This document shows, piece by piece, positions 11,362 to 21,089 of a stretch of DNA of 64,000 nucleotides. The first letter of the stretch is position 1. Every line of letters starts with the position of its first letter. The stretch comes from Colocasia esculenta (taxonomy: Eukaryota; Streptophyta; Magnoliopsida; Alismatales; Araceae), in the NCBI GenBank assembly GCA_014218235.1, contig CM024759.1, forward strand, positions 70,936,119 through 71,000,118, written 5' to 3'. A model generated the notes under the pieces. The model was not told where the DNA came from and did no database searches. It saw nothing but the letters and a program-made list of their open reading frames with translations. The position numbers and the translations under genes are program-made.

Positions 11362-11371
11362 AGGGGCAATC
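11358..11371 (+). other. Polypurine tract of element A
   Basis: AAGGAGGGGCAATC sits immediately before the 3' LTR start TGTAGACACC. Plus-strand DNA synthesis in LTR elements is primed from such a tract. The AAGG is shared with the right arm of the stem-loop. Confidence 0.75.
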
Positions 11372-13083
11372 TGTAGACACCCGTTTTCGGCCTATAAGTT
11401 GAGCACATTTCTTGTCCATATCATTGATGTCCCAAATTGGTCATCACTTTGGAGTCCTTCTCTGGCCCATCATGAGCCCATTCACCCTCAATGTCAAGCC
11501 CATTCTCAAGCCCATGGCCAAACACCACTTGAAATATCAAAACTGTGCAATCTGCCCAATCTTCTGAACATGCCTTCACTTTGAGAGCTCATACCGTCCT
11601 CATTTCTAATCCAAATTTGACATATCATACTATCATTTTGTAGCCCTCTGAGTCTAGAATCCAACGCAATAAATGGCGCATCAATCCGATATCTGTGGAG
11701 AGAGTTATGGCCCTTTTCGTGGGACCTACGCGCACTGCCCCTAGTGACGCGGCCTACTGCATGGACGCGACATGAACGCGGCCCCACGATCTGACGCGAC
11801 AGCGCCATGCACGTAAACACATTTTTACGTGATTTTCGGCCTCTCTCTCCATCCTAGAGCCTATCTAAAGTCCCTTTGAGTTGGGTTACAACCTAAACCT
11901 CCTATCTTCATCCCTAGGGAGCCCCCAAGCCCATCCAAACTCTAGATAGACTCTTAAACACCCCCACAACTTGGACTCTCTCTCTAACTCGGGATTGGAC
12001 TCTATCTCTCACTTGAACACATCCTAGGACTCTCTAAGGGATAGAGGAAGGCTACCACCGAGGAGAGGTCCCTGGAGGCTCTGCTCACGAGGTCCCATCG
12101 TCCCCAAGGCAGAGGAGGAGATGTTCTTCCCGTTTTCCTTCTTTCTCTCTCCTCTTTCTCTCTCATATCGCCTCCAGGACCACAGTGCTTGCACGTGTTG
12201 TGGAGATCGAACCAGGCTAGATCTCTTTGAGGTTTCTTCATCAAAGTTACTCTCCACAGAGCCCTCTTCAACCTCGAAGTGGAATCACAGCGATTGGTGG
12301 CTTGTGCAAAAAGTTACAGCAGATTGATCTTCACTTTCTCTCTCATATCAAGATCTGCACATGCGGGATTATCGTCTCTTCCACAGCCCAAACCAGGCCA
12401 GATCTCTTCAAGATGTATTCATGAAAGTTGTTCACGACAACCTCCTCTCCGACCTCCAACTGGAATCACATCAAACGGGGCAGTATCTGTTTAGTTTTGA
12501 TTTTTACTTTCTTTTCATGTTTTTACACATGTATGCTTGAGTTAGGATTCCTCCTTCTCCTCTTCCATGATTTCTCCCCATGCATATTCCTCCCCATGTT
12601 TCCTACTGCCCAAGGGGTTTAAAAATCACCCCCCAGGTCCGTTCCCTCCATGCTCCATATCTTTCTTCCATTTAAGAATAGCTACTACACTTAACATAGT
12701 CTGACAGGGTTTTATTTCTTATTTTCGTTGTTTTGGCAGGCACCCAAGCGAAGATCCACGAGCGGCTCTCATCCTCCGGCCGGCTGGAGGACGGGAAGGA
12801 GGTCCCATCCATCATCTCCCGCACAAAAGAGAACGCGACGGTGTAGGGTGACGCGACAAGAGACGCGTCAGCTACGGGTGACGCGATATCAGCATTGTCG
12901 CGGCAACCATGACGACCGCGACATAAGGTACACCTCCGTTCTCTCTCCTTTTCCTAGAGTAGTTAGCCCATACATTTCTCTTCTCATTAGGCAACTATCT
13001 AGGTGGCGATCACATCCTATTTCCATGCTAACATATTTGGTATTCATGTTTGTGTTGAGGGGGGTACAATCCCTGTGATTACA
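11372..13083 (+). repeat. 3' LTR of element A, complete (about 1.7 kb)
   Basis: It begins TGTAGACACCCG, ends GTGATTACA, and is followed by the target duplication GCGTC. The first 1,026 bases match the 5' LTR fragment. It contains a CACGTAAACAC and CGCG-rich block near 11725-11825, C/T-rich tracts, and a possible internal exon bounded by TTTTGGCAG (ending 12739) and AAG-GTACAC (near 12933). That exon contains the near-perfect palindrome CCTCCGGCCGGCTGGAGG (12773-12790). Confidence 0.88.
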
Positions 13084-13277
13084 GCGTCGAGCGAACCCGA
13101 GCTGGGGGAGGCATCGGTGTGGATTGTACAATACAAATTCAGATGCCCCGATCAAGCGAAGATCCATACCGGGCGCTAGCCTACTCCGCAAATCCCGATT
13201 CGAGAATGGCGTCAGAATCACGTTGAACACTTCCTCGGATACATATTGAAGGTAATCGCGCCAGTCTGCCCGAGTTT

Positions 13278-14295
13278 TCAGCTGTGGCGGCGATTTGCCA
13301 CTCGCCCTTCCAGGCCAATAATGTTGTCTAAATGCTTTAGCGGACTTTTGGAAAAGATCCGAGACGAGGTAGAAATCTCGTTGCTCAAATAGAATTTCAA
13401 GTGCAGATCAGCCCAACATGTAAATAGAAGCATAGATCCATACAGGGGCCTACCTAGGCTTGACGTTGTGAGTCCGCTATAAAGGAAGGCGAGGACAGCC
13501 AGTCCTAACCTTTCACCCTCCCAGATGGCGCATACGGCCCCTAACTGATCCGGCTCTAGCACGCTGTCCGTTGATGGGAAGAGGATTGCTCCCGCCACGC
13601 AGATGGCGAAGCCCTTCATCGCCCGCTCCAAATCTTCATCATCCTCAGCTTCTCCAAGCTCCCGCTTAGTCCAAACCGCCAGCTTTTGGAGGTGGATGCC
13701 TTTGTCAGTTCGTATTTCATAAGCCTCTCTTGCATCCATGAAGCTATCAAGGACAGATTTGCTGGTATAGCTCCTCGGCGCGATCATCATTTCATCTTCT
13801 TCACCTTGTTTCATCCGCCGAAGGCCTAGAAACACCTCGACCTCTTCCAAAAGAATAGTCGCTTCAAAGCTTTTGAAAAGGAAGGTCTGGGTTTGGGGAT
13901 GCCATACCTCAACCAATGCTCCCATGGCGGCCCAATCCAGATGCACCTCGTGATACTTCTTCGCATGAATCGCAAGGTTATTGATTCCCCATCGTTTGAG
14001 AACGTTGGTCATGCCTAGAGTGATGTTCGAGGTGAGTTGCTGGAGCCATGGCAGACGCATGAAGCGTCGGTTCCCCGGGAAGGGCGGGTAATACTCCAAA
14101 TTACAAGAGTTGAGTTAGTAAGAACGTCAAGAACACGCTAATCAAGCTTAAAAGGAGCACAAAACCAAGCTAAAGTAAATAAAGTCTACTTACCACATTA
14201 GCTTCAATAAGCTGCTTATATGGCCATCCACTGACTCAACCTTTTGAAATTGCCCCTCTTGGTCCCTTGGAAGAAGAAGGGCCACCATGCTCCAT
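13278..14295 (-). pseudogene. Antisense plant mobile domain (PMD) protein gene, two exons, one premature stop
   Basis: Plant mobile domain proteins (aminotransferase-like; MAIN/MAIL1 relatives) occur as host genes and inside retrotransposons and MULEs. Exon 1 (14295-14194, 34 codons) starts MEHGGPSSSKGPRGAISKG, has an in-frame TGA at codon 20, then VSGWPYKQLIEANV. Intron 14193-14094 has a GTAAGT donor and an AG acceptor. Exon 2 (14093-13278, 271 codons) opens YYPPFPGNRRFMRLPW. It carries the family signature near 13970-13820 (LDWAAMGALVEVWHP, FLGL) and an acidic stretch near residue 175. The phase joins cleanly. The TGA follows GGT and could be CGA changed by CpG deamination. At about 305 residues it is short for the family. 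The gene runs opposite to element B, as antisense frames do in Tat-group elements. Confidence 0.72.
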
Positions 14296-15240
14296 TTCCA
14301 CCAATCTCCTTTCCTTTCTCCCTCTTAGAGCCTTGGGGTAGAAAGACTGAGTGTGAAGGGGAGTGGGTGAGAAAATGAGGATGAGGATGTGTGGGGGTTG
14401 ATGTGTGAAAGGGTTTGGAGGAGGTGTTGGAAAAAGTGGGTTTGGGTGACTCACCCAATGTCTAGAAGCATCCCCCCCCCCCCCTCTGCCTTGCATCCAG
14501 AAGGGTAGAAAAGTGAAAATTCTGAGTTCTAGCTCGCGCCTGTAAATTGCGCCCACTAAGGTCGTCGCAATTTAGCTTAAAGGCGTCCAGTGTACTGGAC
14601 GCGGTTTTGAACTATCATGCTTTTTGAAAACTAATGTGTTTTGTGCAAGAACAGGGTTCAAGATGTTTGCCACGTTGTAGGAACTCGAATATCTTCGACA
14701 GCCTCCATCAATGTTATGTACAGTGCATTTTACTATACAATATACTTATTAAAGCACATCAAGGACCTTGAAGGCCTGATGAATCTGGAGTTTGAGTTCC
14801 CCTTCACTACCAAAAACAAGGATAGTTCCAGAGAATTCTTGCCTTCAAGGATAGGTCGTTTGCACCACAAGGGGGACGACGGTTCCTACCAGTATCCTGA
14901 CCCCTTTCGGTACAATAATATTATCCTTGATTACTTGATATTTCGTTTTGTTTTATGAATATTTTCTTTTAGCCCCGCATGCATTACACGCAGGTTTTCA
15001 GGAAAGATCACTTAAAAAGCTTAATTAAAGATAATCACTTGGTCCGTAATTGCTAAAGCAACCCGAATATTCCACTCAGAGTCCAGTACTCAGTTTATCA
15101 TAAAGTTGTTTGAAGATCTTCTTTTCGAAGAGAAACGCATCCATCATCGATCCTTGTCATTTCCTTTCCTTTACTTTCGATCCACCTCCGGCCGTGGCAG
15201 CCCCACACGAAGGTGAAACCTGATGGATTACGTCCTTAGG
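14296..15240 (+). other. 3' interior of element B, including a conserved intron
   Basis: No plus-strand gene is recognised. 14296-14460 is probably the leader of the antisense gene. Near 14583-14602 lies GCGTCCAGT, GT, ACTGGACGC, a 9 bp hairpin. From 14789 the sequence parallels element A 10560-10900. The putative intron is 14892-14972, with GCATGCAT shortly after its acceptor. Confidence 0.5.
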
Positions 15241-15261
15241 AACTTCCCGACGACGGAAGTT
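15241..15261 (+). other. Short hairpin in the 3' interior of element B
   Basis: AACTTCC, a 7-base loop, GGAAGTT form a perfect stem followed by GATCAT. It is the positional counterpart of 11107-11124 in element A, with a different stem sequence. Confidence 0.55.
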
Positions 15262-15406
15262 GATCATTGCATTGTCTTTTACTTTCTTTAGCTTAGTTGT
15301 CTTTGATTGACGAGTTTCCTCTCCAAAAGAGTTTCTGAAGAGCGGCTTTATTATGAACTGACAAACAGCTCCAGTCACATGTCTTAACGGGGCGTGTCTC
15401 ATTACA

Positions 15407-15516
15407 CCTTGGCGCTTACTTTTCAGTTGTTTCGCTTCATTCCGCTTCATCTACGCCACCTGTTTACCTCATTTCACGTCATTCCGCTTCATTTCCTTAC
15501 AAAGCAAACGCCAAGG
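15407..15516 (+). other. Long stem-loop reaching into the polypurine tract of element B
   Basis: CCTTGGCGCTTACTTT (15407-15422) pairs with AAAGCAAACGCCAAGG (15501-15516) at 14 of 16 positions around a 78-base loop. The loop is made of TTCCGCTTCAT-like pyrimidine words. Four base pairs differ from those of element A with both partners changed. The right arm leads into the purine tract at 15510-15525. Confidence 0.78.
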
Positions 15517-15815
15517 CGAGGCATCTGTAGACACGCCAATTTTCCCAAAATTTGACAAGTTTCGGGTTGCACTGTAACGCCTCAAAAGTGACTGTCTTAA
15601 GTTAACATTTTAAGTAATCTTCCTGTTTTCCTACCTATTTAGGGTTTTTTAGGGTTTTTAGAAAAGCTAGAAAATATCACAAAAAAATCCTGGAAAGGGT
15701 TCTGCAGCACTGCTTGAAATCACGTCAGGGACAGCCAACGCCTTCTTAGGCGCTATATACGCGACGGTCTGAAGCGACGCTATTTTCTTACCACCTGTGT
15801 AGCACAGCGCATAAC

Positions 15816-18800
15816 TGTAACGCCCCAGAAATTTAAAATATTAAGAAAATAGAAGTAATTTGGTTAAAATACCTTAGGGTTATTAATAAATTATGATAAT
15901 TAGATGATAGACTTAAATAGTGGTAATGAACGTTATTCCAGTATCGTACCTCGAAGTGCGTGCCTCCACAGGGTGATACCGGAAAACGACGTCAAAATAA
16001 AAATCCGAGAACATCATAATTTCCAGAAAAATGTGGAGAAATTTATTATGTAATTTCATGAATTTTTCGACGTACGGATTCCAACGTACAATCGACGCGA
16101 CCATTTTTCGGGTGATTTTTCACCTACTGTAAAATAAAATCTAAAAATTAGACTAAAATTATTACAATTTGTAAAACCATTCTATTAGCCTATGGTTAAA
16201 ATTTCATGACAAAAGGACACCATTTAAATGTGTTTGCCTAGCAAACATTGGACCAGTTGAATTATGGGTATTTTACGGTTTGGGATTTTCTGGAAAATTG
16301 CAAAGGTCTACGTGTAAGGCTATTGGGTGGCCAGCACTTGAGGTAAAACATCATACCAACTTACCTAAGGTGTCCTAACTAGGAGATGCATGTTACTCGT
16401 GTCATGGGGTAAAAACCTTTCACCCTTACTGCGACACATGGGTGAGCTTCGTGTCACCTTGCATGGAAGGCATCCATGGGTATAAGAATACCCCAAGGGT
16501 CATCGTGGCCAGGTTCCCCTTCATGTTTTCCTGTTATGCTGCTACTATTTCGTGGGTAACTTCAGGAGTGAGAGGTTTCTGAGTGAGAAATTTGGTGGAG
16601 AAGCCATTTCGGGGAACCATTGTTCTCTCTTTCTCTCATTCTATTTATACATCTTGCCTCTGCTCAAGTTCTGGTTGAAGCTGCTACTAAGGAGTGATTG
16701 GGGAATTACTTTGGAAGCTAAAGCTAATATTGTACCAAGGCTACATCTTCTTACTTGTTTCTTTGTGACTATCATCTTCATCTCCTTCAAACTAAGGTAG
16801 GATTCGATCCTCATCTCTCCTCTTCTAACTCATGTCCTTGAATAAACTTTAGAACCTACTGTTTGGATGTTCCAGTTTCTGTTCTAGTGTCATGAACCCC
16901 TCTAGCACTTTATGTGTGTTTTGTATTTCTATAGAAGCTACTCCTTGAGTTCACATAATCTCTGGTTGGAAAGGATATTCCTCCAGTAGCATGTGGTAGT
17001 AGGTTCCTAGCTATCCATGTGTAGGATTCATCTCCTTTTCCTTAATCTTGTTCTCCACACATGATAAATAACTCGTGTTGAGTAGCCAAGTTGATATAAC
17101 TGTAATCTTACTAGTTTTCGTCTAGTTTGATGAATATTATTACGTTAGGGAGGAAGAGATACTTATTTTACCTCCAGATCATCTCTTCTTCTTCTTCCAC
17201 CTTTGATTCAAGTTCATGATATAGAGTTCTGGTAGAAGTAAACATATCCTTAGAACAGTGTGAGGATTTTGGTTTAGATGGTTGATAATTCGAACATTGA
17301 CTTGGATTCATGAAATACCTTGAGTTTTAGTGTCCATCTTATAGGAATTTTCCAATAAACCATTGCTATCAAGCTCATGCTTCCAATACTACACTACATT
17401 AGTTTATAGCCGACCAAGTTCGAATTATCAATCTCTTGTTGCATCTCGACTGTTTAGTTTATAACCACTGTGAAAACTCTATTTAGACTCTTCCATTTGA
17501 TATCAATCATGCCTTGAATTATAAGATCTATAATTAGGGTGCTTAGAATGGATTTAAACAGATTTACAGAAGTTCTGCTGCTTCCTGTCGACAGCCAGCC
17601 CAAGAGCTGTCGACAGGCGCATGTTTCCAGAACTTCAGGTTTCTGGACTGTGTGGATCTGTCGACAGATCCCTTGCATCTGTCGACAGATACCCACAGAG
17701 CCAGCAAACCTGAGCTCTGTCTGTGCCATTTGTCGACAGATCCTTCCTTCCTGTCGACAGCTACTGTCCTGCCTTGGATTTCAGCACTATTACATGTGTA
17801 AATCCTTGTTCAAAGTTCATCCTAATAGCCTACCAAATTACCCTCTTATTTACTTTGATATTTTCTGTCATTCTACCATAAGGATTACCCACTTTGGATA
17901 CCTTACTCATTATTGAATTATCCTTGAAACCGTCAACTCCAAATGGTACTCCGTTGAGTCCATTCTCCTGTATTCGACAACTAAGTTTATATTACTTGAT
18001 GACTTGAGAGTTCAAAGGCTTGAACACCTTGTGAGATATGATAAACTTATGATGATGACATTTATTGGGTCCTTGGACCCCACCTAACTGATATGCCTGT
18101 GCAAATAGGGCTGGTCCAGTCCTGGGAGGAGCACCCGAATTCATTACGGGCCGTACGGGAGTGATAAGGATACCGGGATGTTTGGCATTGCATCACTATT
18201 TCCTGATTATGGTCATCATACTTCCTGTATTGTGTGAACTGATATATGAACCAATTCGTGAGCTATATACTTGAGCATGACCTGAGTTTTACTATCACTG
18301 TATCAAGCTACTATTCTGAGATCTGGTATTGCTTCTTTGATATCCGTTCATCCTATTACCTGTCCTGTGTGAATATTTATATGACTCCGAACCTGAGCCT
18401 TAATATGAATTTCTGAGTATGCCTATGTTTTCATACTACTGTTATACATTCACTGACATGTTATCTTGGTTATCTGCCTGTTATTGATACCATTCATGTT
18501 CTTACCTAAATTATCATGTGTTCCTGATCCTTTGATTTAAGGATTTGAATTCTACTGGGCTAGTTAGCTCACCCATCCTTCCCTTTTCAGGTAATCAAGA
18601 TGAGGGAGAAGTGTAAAATGGGCTGTGTGCAGAGTGGACACCGATGACGAGTCAACCAACCATTTACTGCTTTAGTTGCGTACTTGTAAAGTGTTATGAG
18701 TAGTAGCTACTCATCCTTACTCCTCACTTAGTGTGTAATGAGGAGCTTTATGTAATAAGACTTCCGCAGACTGCGTTATAATGAATAAACATAAATGTTA

Positions 18801-18858
18801 TTACTTTGTGCCTATTTTCTGTCATTTCCAATAAATAGCCTTTTATTAGGACGTGACA
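15816..18858 (+). mobile_element. Solo LTR of a Ty3/gypsy (Tekay/Del-like) retrotransposon, 3.04 kb
   Basis: It begins TGTAACGCCCCAG and ends GGACGTGACA. ATAAC lies directly before (15811-15815) and after (18859-18863), a perfect 5 bp target duplication. There is no primer site, Gag or second LTR, so it is what remains after recombination between two LTRs. The length and TGTAACGCCCC start resemble chromovirus LTRs, which is the basis for the lineage. It contains an array of TGTCGACA palindromes (17585-17760). Confidence 0.88.
17585..17801. repeat. Three 72 bp units each with two CTGTCGACAG palindromes
   Basis: CTGTCGACAG occurs at 17585, 17607, 17658, 17679 and 17751, and TTGTCGACAG at 17730. 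Within pairs the spacing is 21-22 bases and between pair starts 72-73, so three diverged tandem units each hold two sites. The sites are better conserved than the sequence between them. Open frames crossing the array on both strands are by-products. Confidence 0.85.
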
Positions 18859-20247
18859 ATAACCAACAATTAAAGGCGTCCATTAGTCCTGCCGCGATTT
18901 AAAAGTCAAAACTGTGTCAGAGCACGCACGTCCTGACACCTGACAGGGGACATGTCGCAGCAAGAAAATACGTCGTTCCTGTACGACGTGATTCTTAGCC
19001 GCCTAACACACCATACCGTTGTCAGGTGTCAGAACGGTGTCAGAATTACAAATCGCGACCAGCTAGCCCGCCACGATTTACAAACCGCCAGTTACAACGC
19101 ATCAAAAGAAAGGCGGTTGTTAATCGCGACGCCCTAAGTGGACGCGTTTTTAACCTGAATACGGCCATGCCTGTCAAATCAATCTGACTTTTCAATCACG
19201 GTGATTAAAGCCGACGCGATTCTTAAATATCGTCGTACGTCGTAATCATCATGTTTTGGCAAACTGATGGGACATTAGGCAGTTGTTAATCGCGGCAAGT
19301 CAGGCCGATGCGTTTAAACTCTTTAAAAGCGGCGACTGTCCTCGACGCGATTTCTCCCAACATTAAGACTTCGCGCAGAAGCCCTTTTTTGGGGGGCTGG
19401 GCCATTTTGGTTGGGGAGAGAAGGGTTCTAGAGAGAGAGAGTCTGGGGTTTTAGAGAGAGAATCCAGAGAGAGAGAGAGAATCTTCACCTCTCCAACGGT
19501 GAAGCCCTGCATGCGCGACGCCTCCGCTTCCGGACCTTCGCCTCCATCGTCTGGAAGATCCCGTGGTGATGTACGCGACGTTCCGGAGCGCCGGACGATC
19601 CTCCGTTATGATCCCCCCACGTGGAGACGTCGTCATCTCGACCGTCTAGAAGCGGCTTCCTCTCCATCTCTCTCTCTCTCTCCCCCCCCCCCCACCCCTT
19701 TTTCTTTGGGCTTTCTTAGATAGTATACACGCACACACGTGCATGCCGTCTATCACCCAGTTAGGGGTTTTGCATTTTAGTCCTTAGAAGGTGTGTTTGC
19801 ACCCTCTTTATGTCTTTTCCATGGTCTTTTGCCATTTTCATTTACTACACTGTCGTTTAATCTGTTCATTTGTCTTTTGTTGTCTTTTGTCCCAGGTACC
19901 GAGCTGAATCTCTTCCGCCGGCCGGCCGGTTGAAAGAGGAGGGTGAACCCACCGCACCACACGTCCCGCTTCTTTTCCACGGGTAAAAAGGTACACGTCA
20001 TCTCCTTTCCTACCCGTCCCTACTATGGTGCTTTTTAGGAAAAGTACCTGGCGATCGCGTTTGTTTTCTTTCTCTGTTCCCTTTCCTTCTCTCGCCGTCT
20101 ATTTTCCGTGTGGAGACGATCGTCTTTTCGTCCTCCTCGGGACGGAAGATAACCGCATCTACAGGGCTGGCTCTATTTTATTTCTGAAATTGAAAAAATA
20201 TTAATACCACAATGACGAATATATAACAAAAATAGTGCATTACATAC

Positions 20248-20935
20248 CCTTCATTTATCCATATTGCATGCATCGTCTCACTATAACTGCCCTCCCCCTC
20301 GTGATGACTCGTCTCGTCATCAGCATGCACTATACGAATTAATTAATATAAATAAAATAAACTATCAAAAATATACCTATAAATGTGAATGAACATACCT
20401 GGCTCTAATGGAGGAGGTGTAGATCCACTCGCCATCTGTGATGGAGATGCAGAGGCCGCCAGTCCTATATCGTAAATGACATAAAGAATTATATTAAACA
20501 AATATTGCAATGCATACAAATCATGACATATATACGTGTTGTGGGTGGTAGAGGTGCAAAGGTCGTGAGTCTTGTAATGATAGAAATAAGATATCACAAT
20601 GACATAAAGAATTATATTAAACAAATACTGTCAGTATACAATCATGACATATATACCTACTGTCGGTGGTAGAGGTGCAGAGGTCGTGGGTTCTGTAAGG
20701 ATAGAAATAAGATATCACAGTGACATAAAGAATTATATTAAACAAATACTACAATGCATACAAATCATAAAATATATACCTCCTGTCGGTGATAGAGGTG
20801 CAGAGGTCGTGGGTCCTGTAAGGATAGCAATAAGATACCACAATGATATAAAGAATTATATTAAATAAATACTGCAATGCATACAAATTAAAGTATGCAT
20901 ATCTTCTGTCGGTGGTGGAGGTTTAGAAAAGGAAG
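20248..20935 (-). pseudogene. TNP1-like gene of CACTA-1: microexons and one longer exon
   Basis: On the minus strand, four repeats of about 118 bp (20930-20480) each hold a short Pro/Ser/Thr exon. At least two are cleanly bounded by CAG and GGTATATA splice sites and are 36 bases long (EPTTSAPLPPTV and GPTTSAPLSPTG). A 66-base exon near 20465-20400 reads AASASPSQMASGSTPPPLEP. An 82-base exon (20329-20248) reads ADDETSHHEGEGSYSETMHA then IWINEG, and aligns with the CACTA-2 exon at 47320-47404. The outermost repeats look decayed. The transposase core exons would lie further left, where element B interrupts. Confidence 0.65.
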
Positions 20936-21089
20936 TAAATCTCTTCCCACTACCCTCTTCTCTCCCACATGAAGAAGTCGCACGTCGTCCTCGAACCATA
21001 CCTTCAAGTAGTAATAAAATACATACATATTCATCAATAGTGGAAGAAAGAAAGATGTAGAATATTAGAATTTCTAGTAAATTTGTCTA

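Larger units (their letters stand above)
88..13083 (+). mobile_element. Element A: gag-only LTR retrotransposon, Ty3/gypsy Tat-like, nested in element B
   Basis: The sequence starting TGTAGACACCCG at 88 recurs at 11372, giving a 5' and a 3' LTR in direct orientation. The 3' LTR ends GATTACA at 13083. The pentamer GCGTC lies just before 88 (83-87) and just after 13083 (13084-13088), as expected for a target-site duplication. A purine tract precedes the 3' LTR. The interior holds a frameshifted Gag and no recognisable protease, reverse transcriptase, RNase H or integrase, so it would have depended on a relative's enzymes. The Gag type (C-x2-H-x4-H-x4-C knuckle) suggests the Tat group of Ty3/gypsy. 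The first LTR is broken by a chromovirus fragment, and its right end and the primer site are missing. Confidence 0.88.
13084..20163 (+). mobile_element. Element B: Tat-like LTR retrotransposon, 3' portion
   Basis: Element A inserted into B, so B also owns bases 1-87. The part seen has an antisense plant-mobile-domain gene, a conserved intron, two hairpins, a polypurine tract (GCCAAGGCGAGGCATC ending 15525) and a 3' LTR. Blocks such as GAGTTCCCCTTC, GGATAGGTCGTT, AATATTATCCTTGA and GCATGCAT, and the pre-LTR stem-loop, are shared in order with element A, so the two are related families. No reverse transcriptase is seen. The 5' LTR and any gag-pol lie left of the window. B ends inside CACTA-1. 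Confidence 0.8.
15526..20163 (+). repeat. 3' LTR of element B, split by a solo LTR
   Basis: It begins TGTAGACACGCC after the purine tract and ends GCATCTACA, so the ends form the 6 bp inverted repeat TGTAGA...TCTACA. Removing the 3,043 bp solo LTR and one ATAAC copy leaves about 1,590 bp, close to the LTR length of element A. The right part (18870-19360) is unusually rich in CGCGATT, AATCGCG and GACGCG words. C/T microsatellites follow at 19655-19700. Near 19896-19990 there is a possible exon with a CCGGCCGGCCGG palindrome. CACTA-1 sequence follows. Confidence 0.75.

Noticed and set aside
17454..17916. Open frames of 91 and 125 codons on opposite strands inside the solo LTR
   Set aside because: They overlap the palindrome array, which keeps frames open on both strands. 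The Cys/Arg-rich repeats just translate TGTCGACAG.
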